The notes beneath the pieces are model-generated. The model made no database searches. It had not been told where the DNA came from and saw nothing but the letters and a program-made list of their open reading frames with translations. A stretch of 64,000 nucleotides of DNA from Pseudomonas sp. BGI-2 (GTDB lineage Bacteria > Pseudomonadota > Gammaproteobacteria > Pseudomonadales > Pseudomonadaceae): positions 1 through 64,000 of the forward strand of contig NZ_SISB01000028.1 of the NCBI RefSeq assembly GCF_004310295.1, in the 5' to 3' direction. Below are positions 34,459-42,750 of this stretch, in pieces (within the stretch, counting starts at the first letter, position 1; the number at the start of each line of letters is the position of its first letter). The position numbers and the translations under genes are program-made.

Positions 34459-35757
34459 TTAATGTAGCTTCAACCGCGGCTCAGTCCCGCGCCCGATCTT
34501 GCTGCCCAGCATCAGCATCGCCGTGCGAAACGCGCCATACAGCGCCACCTGGTGCATGCGATACAGCGACACGTAAAACATCCGCGCCAGCCAGCCCTCA
34601 AGCATCACGCTACCCGTCAGGTTGCCCATCAAGTTACCCACAGCCGAAAAACGCGACAGCGAGATCAGCGAGCCGTAGTCGGTGTATTTGTACTCCGGCA
34701 AGGTCTTGCCTTCGATCCGCAGTTTCAGCGATTTGGCCAGCAATGAAGCCTGCTGATGCGCCGCCTGCGCACGCGGCGGTACGTTGCGATCGGTGCCCGG
34801 TTGCGGGCAGGCCGCGCAGTCACCGAAGGCGAAGATGTTCTCGTCGCGGGTGGTTTGCAGGGTCGGCAGCACTTGCAGCTGGTTGATGCGGCTGGTTTCC
34901 AGGCCATCGATGTCCTTGAGGAAACCCGGTGCACGAATGCCGGCGGCCCAGACTTTCAGGCTCGCGTTGATCACTTTGCCGTCGGCGGTGATCAAGCTGT
35001 CGGCGGTCACTTCGCTGACCGCTGCATTGGTCATCACATTGACCCCGAGTTTCTCCAGGGTTTTATGCACAGGCCCGCCGATGCGTTCCGGCAGGGCTGG
35101 CAGCACCCGTGGTCCGGCTTCGATCAGGGTGATGTGCATGTTCTCCGGTTTGATCCGGTCAAGACCATAGGCCGCCAGCTCGTGTGCGGCGTTGTGCAGC
35201 TCTGCGGCCAGCTCAACCCCGGTGGCACCCGCGCCAACGATGGCGACGCTGATCTGCTCGACCTTGTCGGTCTGTCCGGCATGGGCGCGCAAGTAGTGAT
35301 TGAGCAGTTGCTGATGGAAACGCTCAGCCTGCTTGCGCGTGTCGAGGAACAGGCAATGCTGCGCCGCGCCTTGAGTGCCGAAATCATTGGTGGTGCTGCC
35401 GACGGCAATCACCAGCGAGTCGTAAGCCACTTCACGCGCCGGGACCAGTTCCAGGCCGGCTTCGTCGTAGGTGGCGGCCAGCTGGATTTTCTTCTGTGTG
35501 CGATCGAGCCCGCTCATGCGCCCCAGCTGGAACTCGAAGTGGTTCCATTTCGCCTGGGCAACATAATTGAGTTCGTCTTCGGAAGAGTTCAGCGACCCGG
35601 CCGCCACTTCGTGCAACAACGGCTTCCAGATATGGGTCAGGTTCGCGTCGACCAGCATCACACTGGCTGTGCCACGTTTGCCCAGAGTCTTACCCAGACG
35701 GGTAGCCAACTCCAGACCGCCGGCGCCGCCGCCAACGATGACAATACGATGAGTCAT
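34459..35757 (-). CDS. ndh: Type II NADH dehydrogenase (NDH-2)
   Basis: A 432-residue single-subunit, non-proton-pumping NADH:ubiquinone oxidoreductase on the inner membrane. The FAD site is IVIVGGGAGGLELATRLG and the NADH site SVAIVGAGATGVELAAELH; ENIFAFGDCAA is the second FAD contact. A C-terminal amphipathic region (MLEGWLARMFYVSLYRMHQ) should anchor it. ATG 35757 (MTHRIVIVGGG) is chosen; an in-frame codon 36 bp upstream lacks support. Confidence 0.95.
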   Translation of the reverse strand: MTHRIVIVGGGAGGLELATRLGKTLGKRGTASVMLVDANLTHIWKPLLHEVAAGSLNSSEDELNYVAQAKWNHFEFQLGRMSGLDRTQKKIQLAATYDEAGLELVPAREVAYDSLVIAVGSTTNDFGTQGAAQHCLFLDTRKQAERFHQQLLNHYLRAHAGQTDKVEQISVAIVGAGATGVELAAELHNAAHELAAYGLDRIKPENMHITLIEAGPRVLPALPERIGGPVHKTLEKLGVNVMTNAAVSEVTADSLITADGKVINASLKVWAAGIRAPGFLKDIDGLETSRINQLQVLPTLQTTRDENIFAFGDCAACPQPGTDRNVPPRAQAAHQQASLLAKSLKLRIEGKTLPEYKYTDYGSLISLSRFSAVGNLMGNLTGSVMLEGWLARMFYVSLYRMHQVALYGAFRTAMLMLGSKIGRGTEPRLKLH

Positions 35758-35817
35758 AGGGATATCTCGCAAGGCTAAAAGAAATCGGTGCAATTACCCG
35801 AGCGAGCGCGATGCAGC

Positions 35818-35991
35818 TCATAGCGTCAGGTAACTGATAAAGCGGCTCAACAGGCCTAAACCAATGGTCACTGCCAACACCACCACCAGGAGCATCCACG
35901 GCCGGAAAGGCCGGCGCTCGACTCGGTGCTGGGACAGGTGCAGGTACTCTTCGACATGCTTCTGGTCGTCGGGGTTCAGGCGGCTGGTCAT
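35818..35991 (-). CDS. DUF3094 family small membrane protein
   Basis: A 57-residue protein: a charged N-terminus (MTSRLNPDDQKHVEEYLHLS) and one C-terminal membrane helix (MLLVVVLAVTIGLGLLSRFI). This is the DUF3094 family, of unknown function, found next to ndh in pseudomonads. ATG 35991 is chosen from length; the frame is open 25 codons upstream. Confidence 0.85.
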   Translation of the reverse strand: MTSRLNPDDQKHVEEYLHLSQHRVERRPFRPWMLLVVVLAVTIGLGLLSRFISYLTL

Positions 35992-36043
35992 ATTGGGCCT
36001 CGTCAGGTAGACGTTGCTGAATGTGTAGAAGCTACAGGCTGAT

Positions 36044-36571
36044 TTAACGAACGTTGAACGGAGCATAGCCGCTGGCTGGAACAGGCTCGACGCTCACCGG
36101 ATCGTCCAGGCGAATGATTCCACCTTGTAACACTCGTGCAGTGATTCCGCCATGTCCGCGAACGGCCTGAAACGTCCCGGCGCCGAGGTTCTTCTGAAGG
36201 CGTGCGCACGGCTGGCACCAGCCGGTGGTTTCGAAAATCGCCTGGCCGATGCGGAAACGACGACCCTTGAGGCTGAACAGGTTGATACCGCTGATAACGA
36301 GGTTGCGCCGCAAATCATTAGGCAAGACCGGTTTGTCGTCGGCACGGCCCATCAGTGAACTGATCACCGCTAGATGCTCCCACTGAATCAACGTCACCTG
36401 CCGCGCATTACGTACACCGGGGCGGGCTCGATCGCCGGTCAGGCCGGCTTCAAGTCGCGCCTCCACGGCGTCAAGTTCGATCATCGGCACGTGAGGTTCC
36501 GGGCGCACGCCGATCCAGCGCACGCGGCCCATTTGCGGAACTTCGGCGATTAATTCTTGCAACGGGCTCAC
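36044..36571 (-). CDS. MOSC domain-containing protein
   Basis: A 175-residue MOSC-domain protein. The family binds sulfur or sulfide carriers; the conserved Cys is in ETTGWCQPCARLQ, and RRNLVISGINL is the usual MOSC motif. By family it may carry activated sulfur or help detoxify N-hydroxylated bases, like YiiM; the substrate is unknown. The start overlaps the upstream DUF1780 stop by 4 bp. Confidence 0.88.
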   Translation of the reverse strand: MSPLQELIAEVPQMGRVRWIGVRPEPHVPMIELDAVEARLEAGLTGDRARPGVRNARQVTLIQWEHLAVISSLMGRADDKPVLPNDLRRNLVISGINLFSLKGRRFRIGQAIFETTGWCQPCARLQKNLGAGTFQAVRGHGGITARVLQGGIIRLDDPVSVEPVPASGYAPFNVR

Positions 36572-37194
36572 AGGCTGATCCCGACGTCGAAGACGATGCT
36601 GCGGCCGAGGTTATTGCGCAGGAAATCCGGGGCGTCCGGGTGGGCGAACAGCACACGGGCGAACGTCGGGCCGACCAGCGACAGCGAACGCCAGCCCTGG
36701 CGCAGGTATTCGGTCGGCGGTGGGAAATGGCTGTTGAGGTCCAGCACTTCGCGCTTGAGGCTGGCGAAGGCGATGATGTCCAGCTCCCCCAGGTCCATGC
36801 CGCGTTCTTTGTAGTTGTGGGCTTTTTTGCGCAAGGTCGGCGCCAGTCTCAGCAGAAACTCATTGGCCGGAATGCGCCGGGGCTTGGCCTCGCGACGCAC
36901 GAGCTGGCTCAGGGAAAACGCGCTGCGCCGGCGTTGCAGCTCATCGCGCCATTCGTCGTTGAGGCGCCGGCCTTCGTCGAGGACGAAGAACACCTCGAAA
37001 CTGGCGTCCCGAAACAGCACGTCCGGCGGTTCCCCGGCGGGGGCGAATTCGTCGGCGCGATAGGGAATGTTCAGGCCTTGCAGCAGGCGCTGGCAGACCC
37101 AACGCTCACGCTCCCATTTGCGGGCATTGGACAGGAACGCGTTGGCTTGCTCGGCCGCGATGGTCAGCAGGCGTAAATAATCTGAGTCATCCAT
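36568..37194 (-). CDS. DUF1780 domain-containing protein
   Basis: A 208-residue cytoplasmic protein starting MDDSDYLRLLTIAAEQANAF. The conserved stretch KWERERWVCQRLLQGLNIPY and PPDVLFRDASFEVFFVLDEGRRLNDEW match DUF1780, a Pseudomonas family of unknown function. The acidic FEVFFVLDEGR region resembles a nuclease-like strand, but no catalytic set is clear. First gene of a two-gene unit with the MOSC gene. Confidence 0.87.
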   Translation of the reverse strand: MDDSDYLRLLTIAAEQANAFLSNARKWERERWVCQRLLQGLNIPYRADEFAPAGEPPDVLFRDASFEVFFVLDEGRRLNDEWRDELQRRRSAFSLSQLVRREAKPRRIPANEFLLRLAPTLRKKAHNYKERGMDLGELDIIAFASLKREVLDLNSHFPPPTEYLRQGWRSLSLVGPTFARVLFAHPDAPDFLRNNLGRSIVFDVGISL

Positions 37195-37318
37195 AGGCCC
37201 AAGCTTAGCGTTCAAATGCGATCGCAAAGAAGTCAGTTTATCGGAGAAGGTCAGATCTGCCGGATCTGCGGTGCGTTATCACCGCGACAATCCTCATCCC
37301 TCGCCCGGTTCAGGGCAA

Positions 37319-37381
37319 CGCACAAAACGGATAGCGATCTGCGCAAAGCGGATATTGCCCCGTGCCTGGCGCCTCTACCCT
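37319..37381 (+). promoter_or_regulatory. XylS/BenR-type operator and promoter
   Basis: CGCACAAAACGGATA (37319-37333) and TGCGCAAAGCGGATA (37340-37354) are direct repeats, 21 bp start to start. Each matches the XylS/BenR half-site TGCA-N6-GGNTA in all but one position. The downstream repeat overlaps by two bases a possible -35 (TATTGC, 37353-37358), followed after 17 bp by a weak -10 (TACCCT, 37376-37381). This is the layout of the XylS-dependent Pm promoter, placed to drive the downstream transporter operon. Confidence 0.72.
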
Positions 37382-37419
37382 CGGCTGTACGGACGTTCGC
37401 CGCATTACCGACGTTCTAG

Positions 37420-37436
37420 AAAAACAACAACAAGAG
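37420..37436 (+). promoter_or_regulatory. Hfq/Crc CA motif at the permease ribosome-binding site
   Basis: AAAAACAACAACAAGAG contains AAYAAYAA repeats, the A-rich target bound by Hfq with Crc, and overlaps the AAGAGA ribosome-binding site 8 nt before the ATG. It resembles the amiE CA motif. Translation should be repressed on preferred carbon sources. Confidence 0.75.
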
Positions 37437-37445
37437 ATAAATGCC

Positions 37446-38810
37446 ATGCGCAAGATTGACGTACATGAGGTTATCGACAACGCACGATTCAACCGCTTCC
37501 ACTGGAGGGTGCTGTTCTGGTGTGCCCTGATCATCATCTTCGACGGTTACGATTTGGTGATCTACGGCGTGGTGTTGCCGATGCTGATGAAAGAGTGGGG
37601 GCTCAGTCCCTTGCAAGCGGGCGCACTGGGCAGTTATGCACTGTTCGGCATGATGTTCGGGGCGCTGTTTTTCGGTCCGTTGTCGGACAAGATCGGCCGC
37701 AAAAAAGCCATCACGATCTGCGTGATGCTGTTCAGCGGTTTCACCGTGCTCAATGGTTTTGCCCGTAACCCCACCGAGTTTGGCCTCTGCCGGTTCATTG
37801 CCGGTCTTGGCATTGGCGGGGTGATGCCTAATGTCGTGGCGCTGATGAACGAGTACGCACCGAAGAAAATCCGCAGCACGCTGGTGGCGATCATGTTCAG
37901 CGGCTACTCGGTGGGCGGCATGCTCTCGGCGGGGCTCGGTATCGTGCTGATCCCGAGTTTTGGCTGGCAATCGGTGTTTTATGTGGCGGTGCTGCCGTTG
38001 CTGTTGTTGCCGTTGATCATGTACTTCCTGCCCGAGTCGGTGGGTTTCATGCTGCGTCAGGGACGCAATGAAGAGGCGCGCAACATTCTGGAACGGATTG
38101 ATCCGGCTTACGTCGCACACGCCAGCGATCAGTTGCACATGAGCGAAGTGAAGGGCACTGGCACCCCGGTGCTGCAACTGTTCCGCGAGGGGCGTGCGCT
38201 GCGCACGCTGATGCTGTGGCTGGCGTTCTTCTGCTGCCTGCTGATGGTCTACGCCTTGAGTTCCTGGCTGCCAAAACTGATGGCCAACGCCGGTTACAGC
38301 CTGGGCTCGAGTTTGTCGTTCCTGCTGGTGCTCAACTTCGGTGCCATTTTCGGCGCAGTCGGCGGCGGTGTGCTGGGGGACAAACTCAATCTGCCGCGGG
38401 TGTTGGCGGTGTTCTTCGCCGGTGCCGCCGTATCGATCACCTTGCTGGGGTTCAACAGCCCGATGCCGCTGTTGTACCTGCTGATCGCCATTGCCGGGGC
38501 CACCACCATCGGCTCGCAGATCCTGTTGTACGCCTGCGCCGCGCAGTTCTACTCCATGACCATTCGCTCCACCGGTTTGGGCTGGGCGTCGGGCATCGGG
38601 CGCAACGGCGCCATTGTCGGTCCGCTGCTGGGTGGTGCGTTGCTGGGGATCAGCCTGCCGCTGCAACTTAATTTCATGGCGTTTGCCTTGCCCGGTGCGG
38701 TGGCCGCGATTGCCATGACCGTGTTCGCCATCAGCAGTCGGCGCAGTGCAAAACATAAATTACCGGGCTTGCACGGATCGCCTGGCGGGGCTGTCGGCGA
38801 CATTTCATGA
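37446..38810 (+). CDS. benK: Aromatic acid:H+ symporter (AAHS family MFS, BenK-like)
   Basis: A 454-residue major facilitator transporter with 12 membrane segments. The first helix carries the AAHS signature FDGYDLVIYG, with acidic residues needed for aromatic acid transport in PcaK/BenK, and the loop motif GPLSDKIGRKKA. The likely substrate is benzoate or a related aromatic acid; this is inferred from the BenE and OprD neighbours. ATG 37446 is chosen for its AAGAGA site. The stop overlaps the benE start by 4 bp. The symbol is by similarity and context only. Confidence 0.8.
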   Translation: MRKIDVHEVIDNARFNRFHWRVLFWCALIIIFDGYDLVIYGVVLPMLMKEWGLSPLQAGALGSYALFGMMFGALFFGPLSDKIGRKKAITICVMLFSGFTVLNGFARNPTEFGLCRFIAGLGIGGVMPNVVALMNEYAPKKIRSTLVAIMFSGYSVGGMLSAGLGIVLIPSFGWQSVFYVAVLPLLLLPLIMYFLPESVGFMLRQGRNEEARNILERIDPAYVAHASDQLHMSEVKGTGTPVLQLFREGRALRTLMLWLAFFCCLLMVYALSSWLPKLMANAGYSLGSSLSFLLVLNFGAIFGAVGGGVLGDKLNLPRVLAVFFAGAAVSITLLGFNSPMPLLYLLIAIAGATTIGSQILLYACAAQFYSMTIRSTGLGWASGIGRNGAIVGPLLGGALLGISLPLQLNFMAFALPGAVAAIAMTVFAISSRRSAKHKLPGLHGSPGGAVGDIS

Positions 38811-40027
38811 AAACGTTATTCCAGGACTTTTCCCTGTCTGCGGCAGTCGCCGGATTTATCGCCACGGTGATTTCCTACGCAGGCCCATTGGTAATCATCT
38901 TTCAGGCCGCCGAGACCGCGCACCTCTCGCGGGAGGTGTTGTCGTCCTGGGTCTGGGCGATCTCCATCGGCAGCGCTGTGCTCGGCATCGGTCTGAGCCT
39001 GCGTTACCGCGTCCCGGTGATCATCGCTTGGTCTGCGCCGGGTTCGGCGTTGCTGGTGGCGCTGTTTCCGGGAATCTCCATGCCGGAGGCGGTGGGTGCT
39101 TATCTGGTCAGCAGCCTGATTATCTTTCTGATCGGGGTATCGGGGGCCTTTGACCGGATCATCAGCAAACTGCCCGCGGCCATTGCGGCGGCGATGCTGG
39201 CGGGAATTCTGTTCAGCTTCGGCACCGGGTTATTCGTCTCGTTGCAGGGCAAGCCGCTGCTGGTGCTGGCGATGTTCGCCACGTACCTGATCTGCAAGCG
39301 GCTGATGCCGCGTTATGCGGTGCTGATGGTGTTGCTGGTGGGCTGCTCCATCGCCTTTCTCACCGGTGATTTGCACCGCGAAGCGCTGGTGATCGGCTTG
39401 GCCACGCCGGTGTGGATCACACCCGTGTTCAGCTTGAGCGCGACACTGAACATCGCCTTGCCGCTGGTGATGGTGGCGCTGACCGGCCAGTTTGTTCCCG
39501 GCATGGCGGTGCTGCGTGCCAGCGGATATCAAACGCCGGCCAGCCCGATCATCGCCAGCAGCGCATTGGGCACGGCGCTGTTGGCTCCGTTTGGTTGTCA
39601 CGGGCTGAACCTGGCGGCAATCACCGCGGCGATTTGTACCGGGTGCGAAGACCATGAAGATTCCGGCAAACGCTATGTGGGCGGGGTGGTGGGCGGGCTG
39701 TGTTACCTGGTGCTGGGGATCTTCGGCGCCACCCCGGTTTCACTGTTTTCGGCGTTCCCTAAAGAACTGATTGCCGCCCTGGCCGGGCTGGCGCTGTTCG
39801 CCGCGATTGCCGGGGCGTTAGCCGGCGCAATGGCTGTGCCGAGTGATCGCGAAGCCGCGTTGGTGACCTTTCTGGCCACCGCATCGGGCATGTCGTTGTT
39901 TGGTTTGTCCGCCGCTTTTTGGGGGCTGATTTTCGGCATGGTCACCCACGTGTTGTTAAACGCCCGTCGTCCCGTTCCTCGCAGCGAATCCGCTGCGGCT
40001 GAAGCACTTCAACCTGTCGATCAATAA
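38807..40027 (+). CDS. benE: BenE family benzoate permease
   Basis: A 406-residue inner-membrane transporter with about 12 hydrophobic segments. FQDFSLSAAVAGFIATVISYAGP and APFGCHGLNLAAITAAICTG are BenE/YdcO signatures. The family comprises benzoate:H+ symporters of the nucleobase-transporter fold. It overlaps the AAHS permease gene by 4 bp and precedes the porin gene by 17 bp, so the three form one operon. Confidence 0.9.
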   Translation: MKTLFQDFSLSAAVAGFIATVISYAGPLVIIFQAAETAHLSREVLSSWVWAISIGSAVLGIGLSLRYRVPVIIAWSAPGSALLVALFPGISMPEAVGAYLVSSLIIFLIGVSGAFDRIISKLPAAIAAAMLAGILFSFGTGLFVSLQGKPLLVLAMFATYLICKRLMPRYAVLMVLLVGCSIAFLTGDLHREALVIGLATPVWITPVFSLSATLNIALPLVMVALTGQFVPGMAVLRASGYQTPASPIIASSALGTALLAPFGCHGLNLAAITAAICTGCEDHEDSGKRYVGGVVGGLCYLVLGIFGATPVSLFSAFPKELIAALAGLALFAAIAGALAGAMAVPSDREAALVTFLATASGMSLFGLSAAFWGLIFGMVTHVLLNARRPVPRSESAAAEALQPVDQ

Positions 40028-40036
40028 AAACAAGAG
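40023..40036 (+). promoter_or_regulatory. Hfq/Crc CA motif at the porin ribosome-binding site
   Basis: AATAAAAACAAGAG is a second A-rich CA-type motif. It overlaps the benE stop and the AAGAGA ribosome-binding region of the OprD-family gene. Confidence 0.65.
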
Positions 40037-40044
40037 AAAACACG

Positions 40045-41313
40045 ATGAAACAGATTCTTCCAACAACCGGTTCAGTGTTGTCCATGGCTGTCGTCTCGAG
40101 TTTCTCCGCCGGTGTGATAGCGGCCGAGGGCGGCTTCATCGAAGACACCACGGCTACTTTGCAAGCGCGCAATTACTACTTCAGCCGGGACTTTTCCGAC
40201 ATCGTCGGCGCTAACAAACAGTCGAAGGCTGAAGAGTGGGCACAGGGCTTCATTCTCAACGTCAAATCCGGTTACACCCAAGGGCCCGTCGGTTTTGGCG
40301 TGGATGTCATCGGCCTGCTCGGCCTCAAACTCGACAGCAGCCCGGACCGGGTCAATACCGGATTGCTGCCGGTGCAGGATGACGGGCGCGCGGCGAATGA
40401 TTACAGCCGACTGGAGGGCGCGTTGAAGGTGCGTTACTCCAAAACCGAACTGAAGGTGGGTGAGCTGCAACCCAATCTGCCGGTACTGGCTTTCAGCGAT
40501 ATCCGGCTGCTGCCGCCCAGCTATCAGGGCGCAAGCGTCAGCTCGAACGAGATCAATGGCCTGACGGTGCAGGGCGGTCACTTGAGTTCGACCAGCCTGC
40601 GCAACGAGGCCGGCGACGAAAAGATGCAAGCGATGCTCGGTCATGTGCCGCAGCGTCAGGTCAGCAGTGATGGCTTCAACTTTGCCGGCGCCGATTACGC
40701 GTTCAACGCTAAACGCAGCTCGGTCAGCGCCTGGTTCGGGCAACTGGAAGATATCTACAACCAACGCTTTCTCGGCCTCAAGCACAGCCAGCCGCTGGGC
40801 AACTGGACCCTGGGCGCCAACCTTGGTTATTACGATTCGCGCGAAGACGGCAAAAAGTTGCTGGGCAACATCGACAACCAGGCGTTCTTCTCCTTGCTGT
40901 CGGCCAAGCGCGGCGGCCACACGTTTTATCTCGGCTATCAGGGCATGTTCGGCGACAGCGCCTTCCCGCGAGTCTTTGCCAACATCTCACCGCTGGGCAA
41001 CGAGGTGCCGACCTACGAGTTTGCCTACACCGACGAGCGTTCCTGGCAGGCCCGTTACGACTACGATTTCGCCGCCCTCGGCCTGCCGGGACTGACCAGC
41101 ACCGTGCGCTACATCAGCGGGAGCAATGTCGACACCGGCCAAGGGTTCGAGGGCAAGGACCGCGAGCGTGATCTCGATCTCGGCTATGTGCTGCAGAGTG
41201 GCAGCCTCAAAGGCCTCGGGATTCGCGTGCGCAACGTGATGGCGCGCTCCAACTACCGCAGCGATATCGACGAGAACCGTCTGATCCTCAGCTATACGTG
41301 GACGCTGCTATGA
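40045..41313 (+). CDS. benF: OprD family outer membrane porin (BenF-like)
   Basis: A 422-residue precursor of an 18-strand OprD-family porin for small carboxylates. A signal peptide ends near residue 27 (SAGVIAAEGGF). Typical motifs are DTTATLQARNYYFSRDF, EEWAQGFILNVKSGYTQGPV, GFGVDVIGLLGLKLD and the C-terminal aromatic-rich strand LILSYTWTLL. With BenE and the AAHS permease it completes an outer-plus-inner-membrane aromatic uptake route. The symbol rests on neighbourhood; other OpdK-type substrates are possible. Confidence 0.85.
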   Translation: MKQILPTTGSVLSMAVVSSFSAGVIAAEGGFIEDTTATLQARNYYFSRDFSDIVGANKQSKAEEWAQGFILNVKSGYTQGPVGFGVDVIGLLGLKLDSSPDRVNTGLLPVQDDGRAANDYSRLEGALKVRYSKTELKVGELQPNLPVLAFSDIRLLPPSYQGASVSSNEINGLTVQGGHLSSTSLRNEAGDEKMQAMLGHVPQRQVSSDGFNFAGADYAFNAKRSSVSAWFGQLEDIYNQRFLGLKHSQPLGNWTLGANLGYYDSREDGKKLLGNIDNQAFFSLLSAKRGGHTFYLGYQGMFGDSAFPRVFANISPLGNEVPTYEFAYTDERSWQARYDYDFAALGLPGLTSTVRYISGSNVDTGQGFEGKDRERDLDLGYVLQSGSLKGLGIRVRNVMARSNYRSDIDENRLILSYTWTLL

Positions 41314-41321
41314 AGTGCAGA

Positions 41322-41564
41322 TCACAGGCTGCTGACGCAGTTACCCATCACTTGATACGTCACGCGGTGAGTCTGGCCCTGATGATCGATGTAGACCATG
41401 GTCGCTGGCACGACGTCGCAGGCGGTGGCGGTGTCTGTCACTGAAACCACTTCGGCGATGTCCAGCGGCTGTGCCGGGTTGTAGCGGGTGGCCGCTGGCT
41501 CGTTGTCGGCGGCCATGGCCGAGGTGGCGACAACGGTCAGAAACAGGCTGATCAAGGTTCTCAT
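41322..41564 (-). CDS. DUF2790 domain-containing secreted protein
   Basis: An 80-residue protein with a signal peptide (ISLFLTVVATSAMAA, cleavage near 19). The mature part (YNPAQPLDIAEVVSV, ATACDVVPATMVYIDHQGQTHRVTY, GNCVSSL) matches DUF2790, a small Pseudomonas periplasmic family of unknown function with two Cys that may form a disulphide. It converges on the porin gene 9 bp away. Confidence 0.88.
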   Translation of the reverse strand: MRTLISLFLTVVATSAMAADNEPAATRYNPAQPLDIAEVVSVTDTATACDVVPATMVYIDHQGQTHRVTYQVMGNCVSSL

Positions 41565-41691
41565 TTTTGTGGGCTCGGTGTTGATTCTGATGTTTTGAAG
41601 TTTAGTCTTTGCCCGCGCCCGATAAAGAGGCCAGCTCCTGATTCAGCCTTACGAAAAACGTAGCAATCGCCGCCTCTTTTTGATCGGGGGG

Positions 41692-41894
41692 CATATCCGT
41701 TTCAGCGGTAACGGCCGCTTAGGGTTCCGCCCTGACGGCGGGTCACTTGGAAATACGGAATGCCGCCCAACCCCAAGTAACCAAGGGCTCTTGCCCCTTT
41801 CGTTCGGCCCTGAGCCTAGGCGAGGCACCGAATGGAGGGGCAGAAGCGCTTTGGTTACTTTACCGCCAGCAGCCGTTACCGCAGAAATGGATAT
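41692..41894. repeat. 203-bp nested palindromic element
   Basis: Ends CATATCCGTTTCAGCGGTAACGGC and GCCGTTACCGCAGAAATGGATATG are inverse complements with two mismatches. An inner pair, AAGTAACCAAGGGCTCTTGCCCC and GGGGCAGAAGCGCTTTGGTTACTT, is also inverted with few mismatches. From memory, similar sequence recurs in many Pseudomonas intergenic regions. It fills the 433-bp gap between DUF2790 and the ECF permease; the rest of the gap shows nothing recognisable. Confidence 0.78.
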
Positions 41895-41997
41895 GTACCC
41901 AACCAGGGAGCCCCCCCCGAAGTCGAAGCGCATCCAAAGCCCGGTGTAGACTGAGAACTTGTCCTCTTTCGACCAAGACAAAGGAGTGCGCCTCACC

Positions 41998-42687
41998 ATG
42001 ATCGGCGCCGAGTTACTGTCACCTGAAACCCTCACGGCGGGCTGGTTGATCTACGTCCCGGTGCTGATCTGGGCGGTTGCGCGAGCACCGTGGGTCGAAC
42101 TGTTCAGCGACAGGCGCCGCCAGCATCTGCTGTTCGGCACGGTGTTCGCGCTGTTCATGCTCTGGCTGGTGCGACGCGACTTCGATACCGGCGTGTCCTA
42201 CCACTTTATCGGCATGACCGCCGTGACCCTGTTGCTCGACTGGCCGCTGGCAATTGTCGGCGGGCTGGTCGCGCAAGCGGGATTGGTAGCGCTCGGGCGC
42301 CAGGATCTGCTGGCGATGGGGGTCAACGGCGCGCTGTTCATTCTGCTGCCGGTGCTGGTCACCGAGTGCTGCGCGATCCTGGTGGAGCGAGCGCAGCCGC
42401 GTAATCCCTTCGTGTACATCTTTGTTTCCGGTTTCTTTGCCGCTGCCCTCTCGGCGTTGTTCTGCCTGGTGTTGGCGCTGACGTTGCTCTGGTTTGACGA
42501 ACGTTTTGCCATGCCCTATTGGCTTGAGGATTTTGTCGGTTATCTGTGGCTGATCATTTTTCCGGAGGCTTTCATCAACGGAATGATTGTCAGCGCGCTG
42601 GTGGTGTTCAGTCCGGAATGGCTGGAGACCTTTAATCGCACACGCTACCTTTCAGCGCCCTGGAAAGACGACGATCCCAACTCTTGA
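41998..42687 (+). CDS. Energy-coupling factor-type ABC transporter permease (CbiM-like)
   Basis: A 229-residue integral membrane protein with about seven hydrophobic segments. YHFIGMTAVTLLLDWPLAIVGG and NGALFILLPVLVTECCAIL fit the CbiM-like S-component fold. ATG 41998 follows AAGGAG. No ATPase or other ECF subunit lies nearby, so its partner and substrate (metal or vitamin) are unknown. The same lone gene occurs near yacG in other pseudomonads. Confidence 0.75.
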   Translation: MIGAELLSPETLTAGWLIYVPVLIWAVARAPWVELFSDRRRQHLLFGTVFALFMLWLVRRDFDTGVSYHFIGMTAVTLLLDWPLAIVGGLVAQAGLVALGRQDLLAMGVNGALFILLPVLVTECCAILVERAQPRNPFVYIFVSGFFAAALSALFCLVLALTLLWFDERFAMPYWLEDFVGYLWLIIFPEAFINGMIVSALVVFSPEWLETFNRTRYLSAPWKDDDPNS

Positions 42688-42750
42688 TCCACGTCAAATG
42701 CAAAAGCCGCTCACGAATCCATGCTCCGCAAAACCTTCAGGAGCATCGAG

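Noticed and set aside
37416..38756. A 446-codon minus-strand frame opposite the AAHS permease
   Set aside because: Shadow frame with Gln/His/Arg-rich composition; the plus-strand permease has 12 membrane segments and the DGYD motif.
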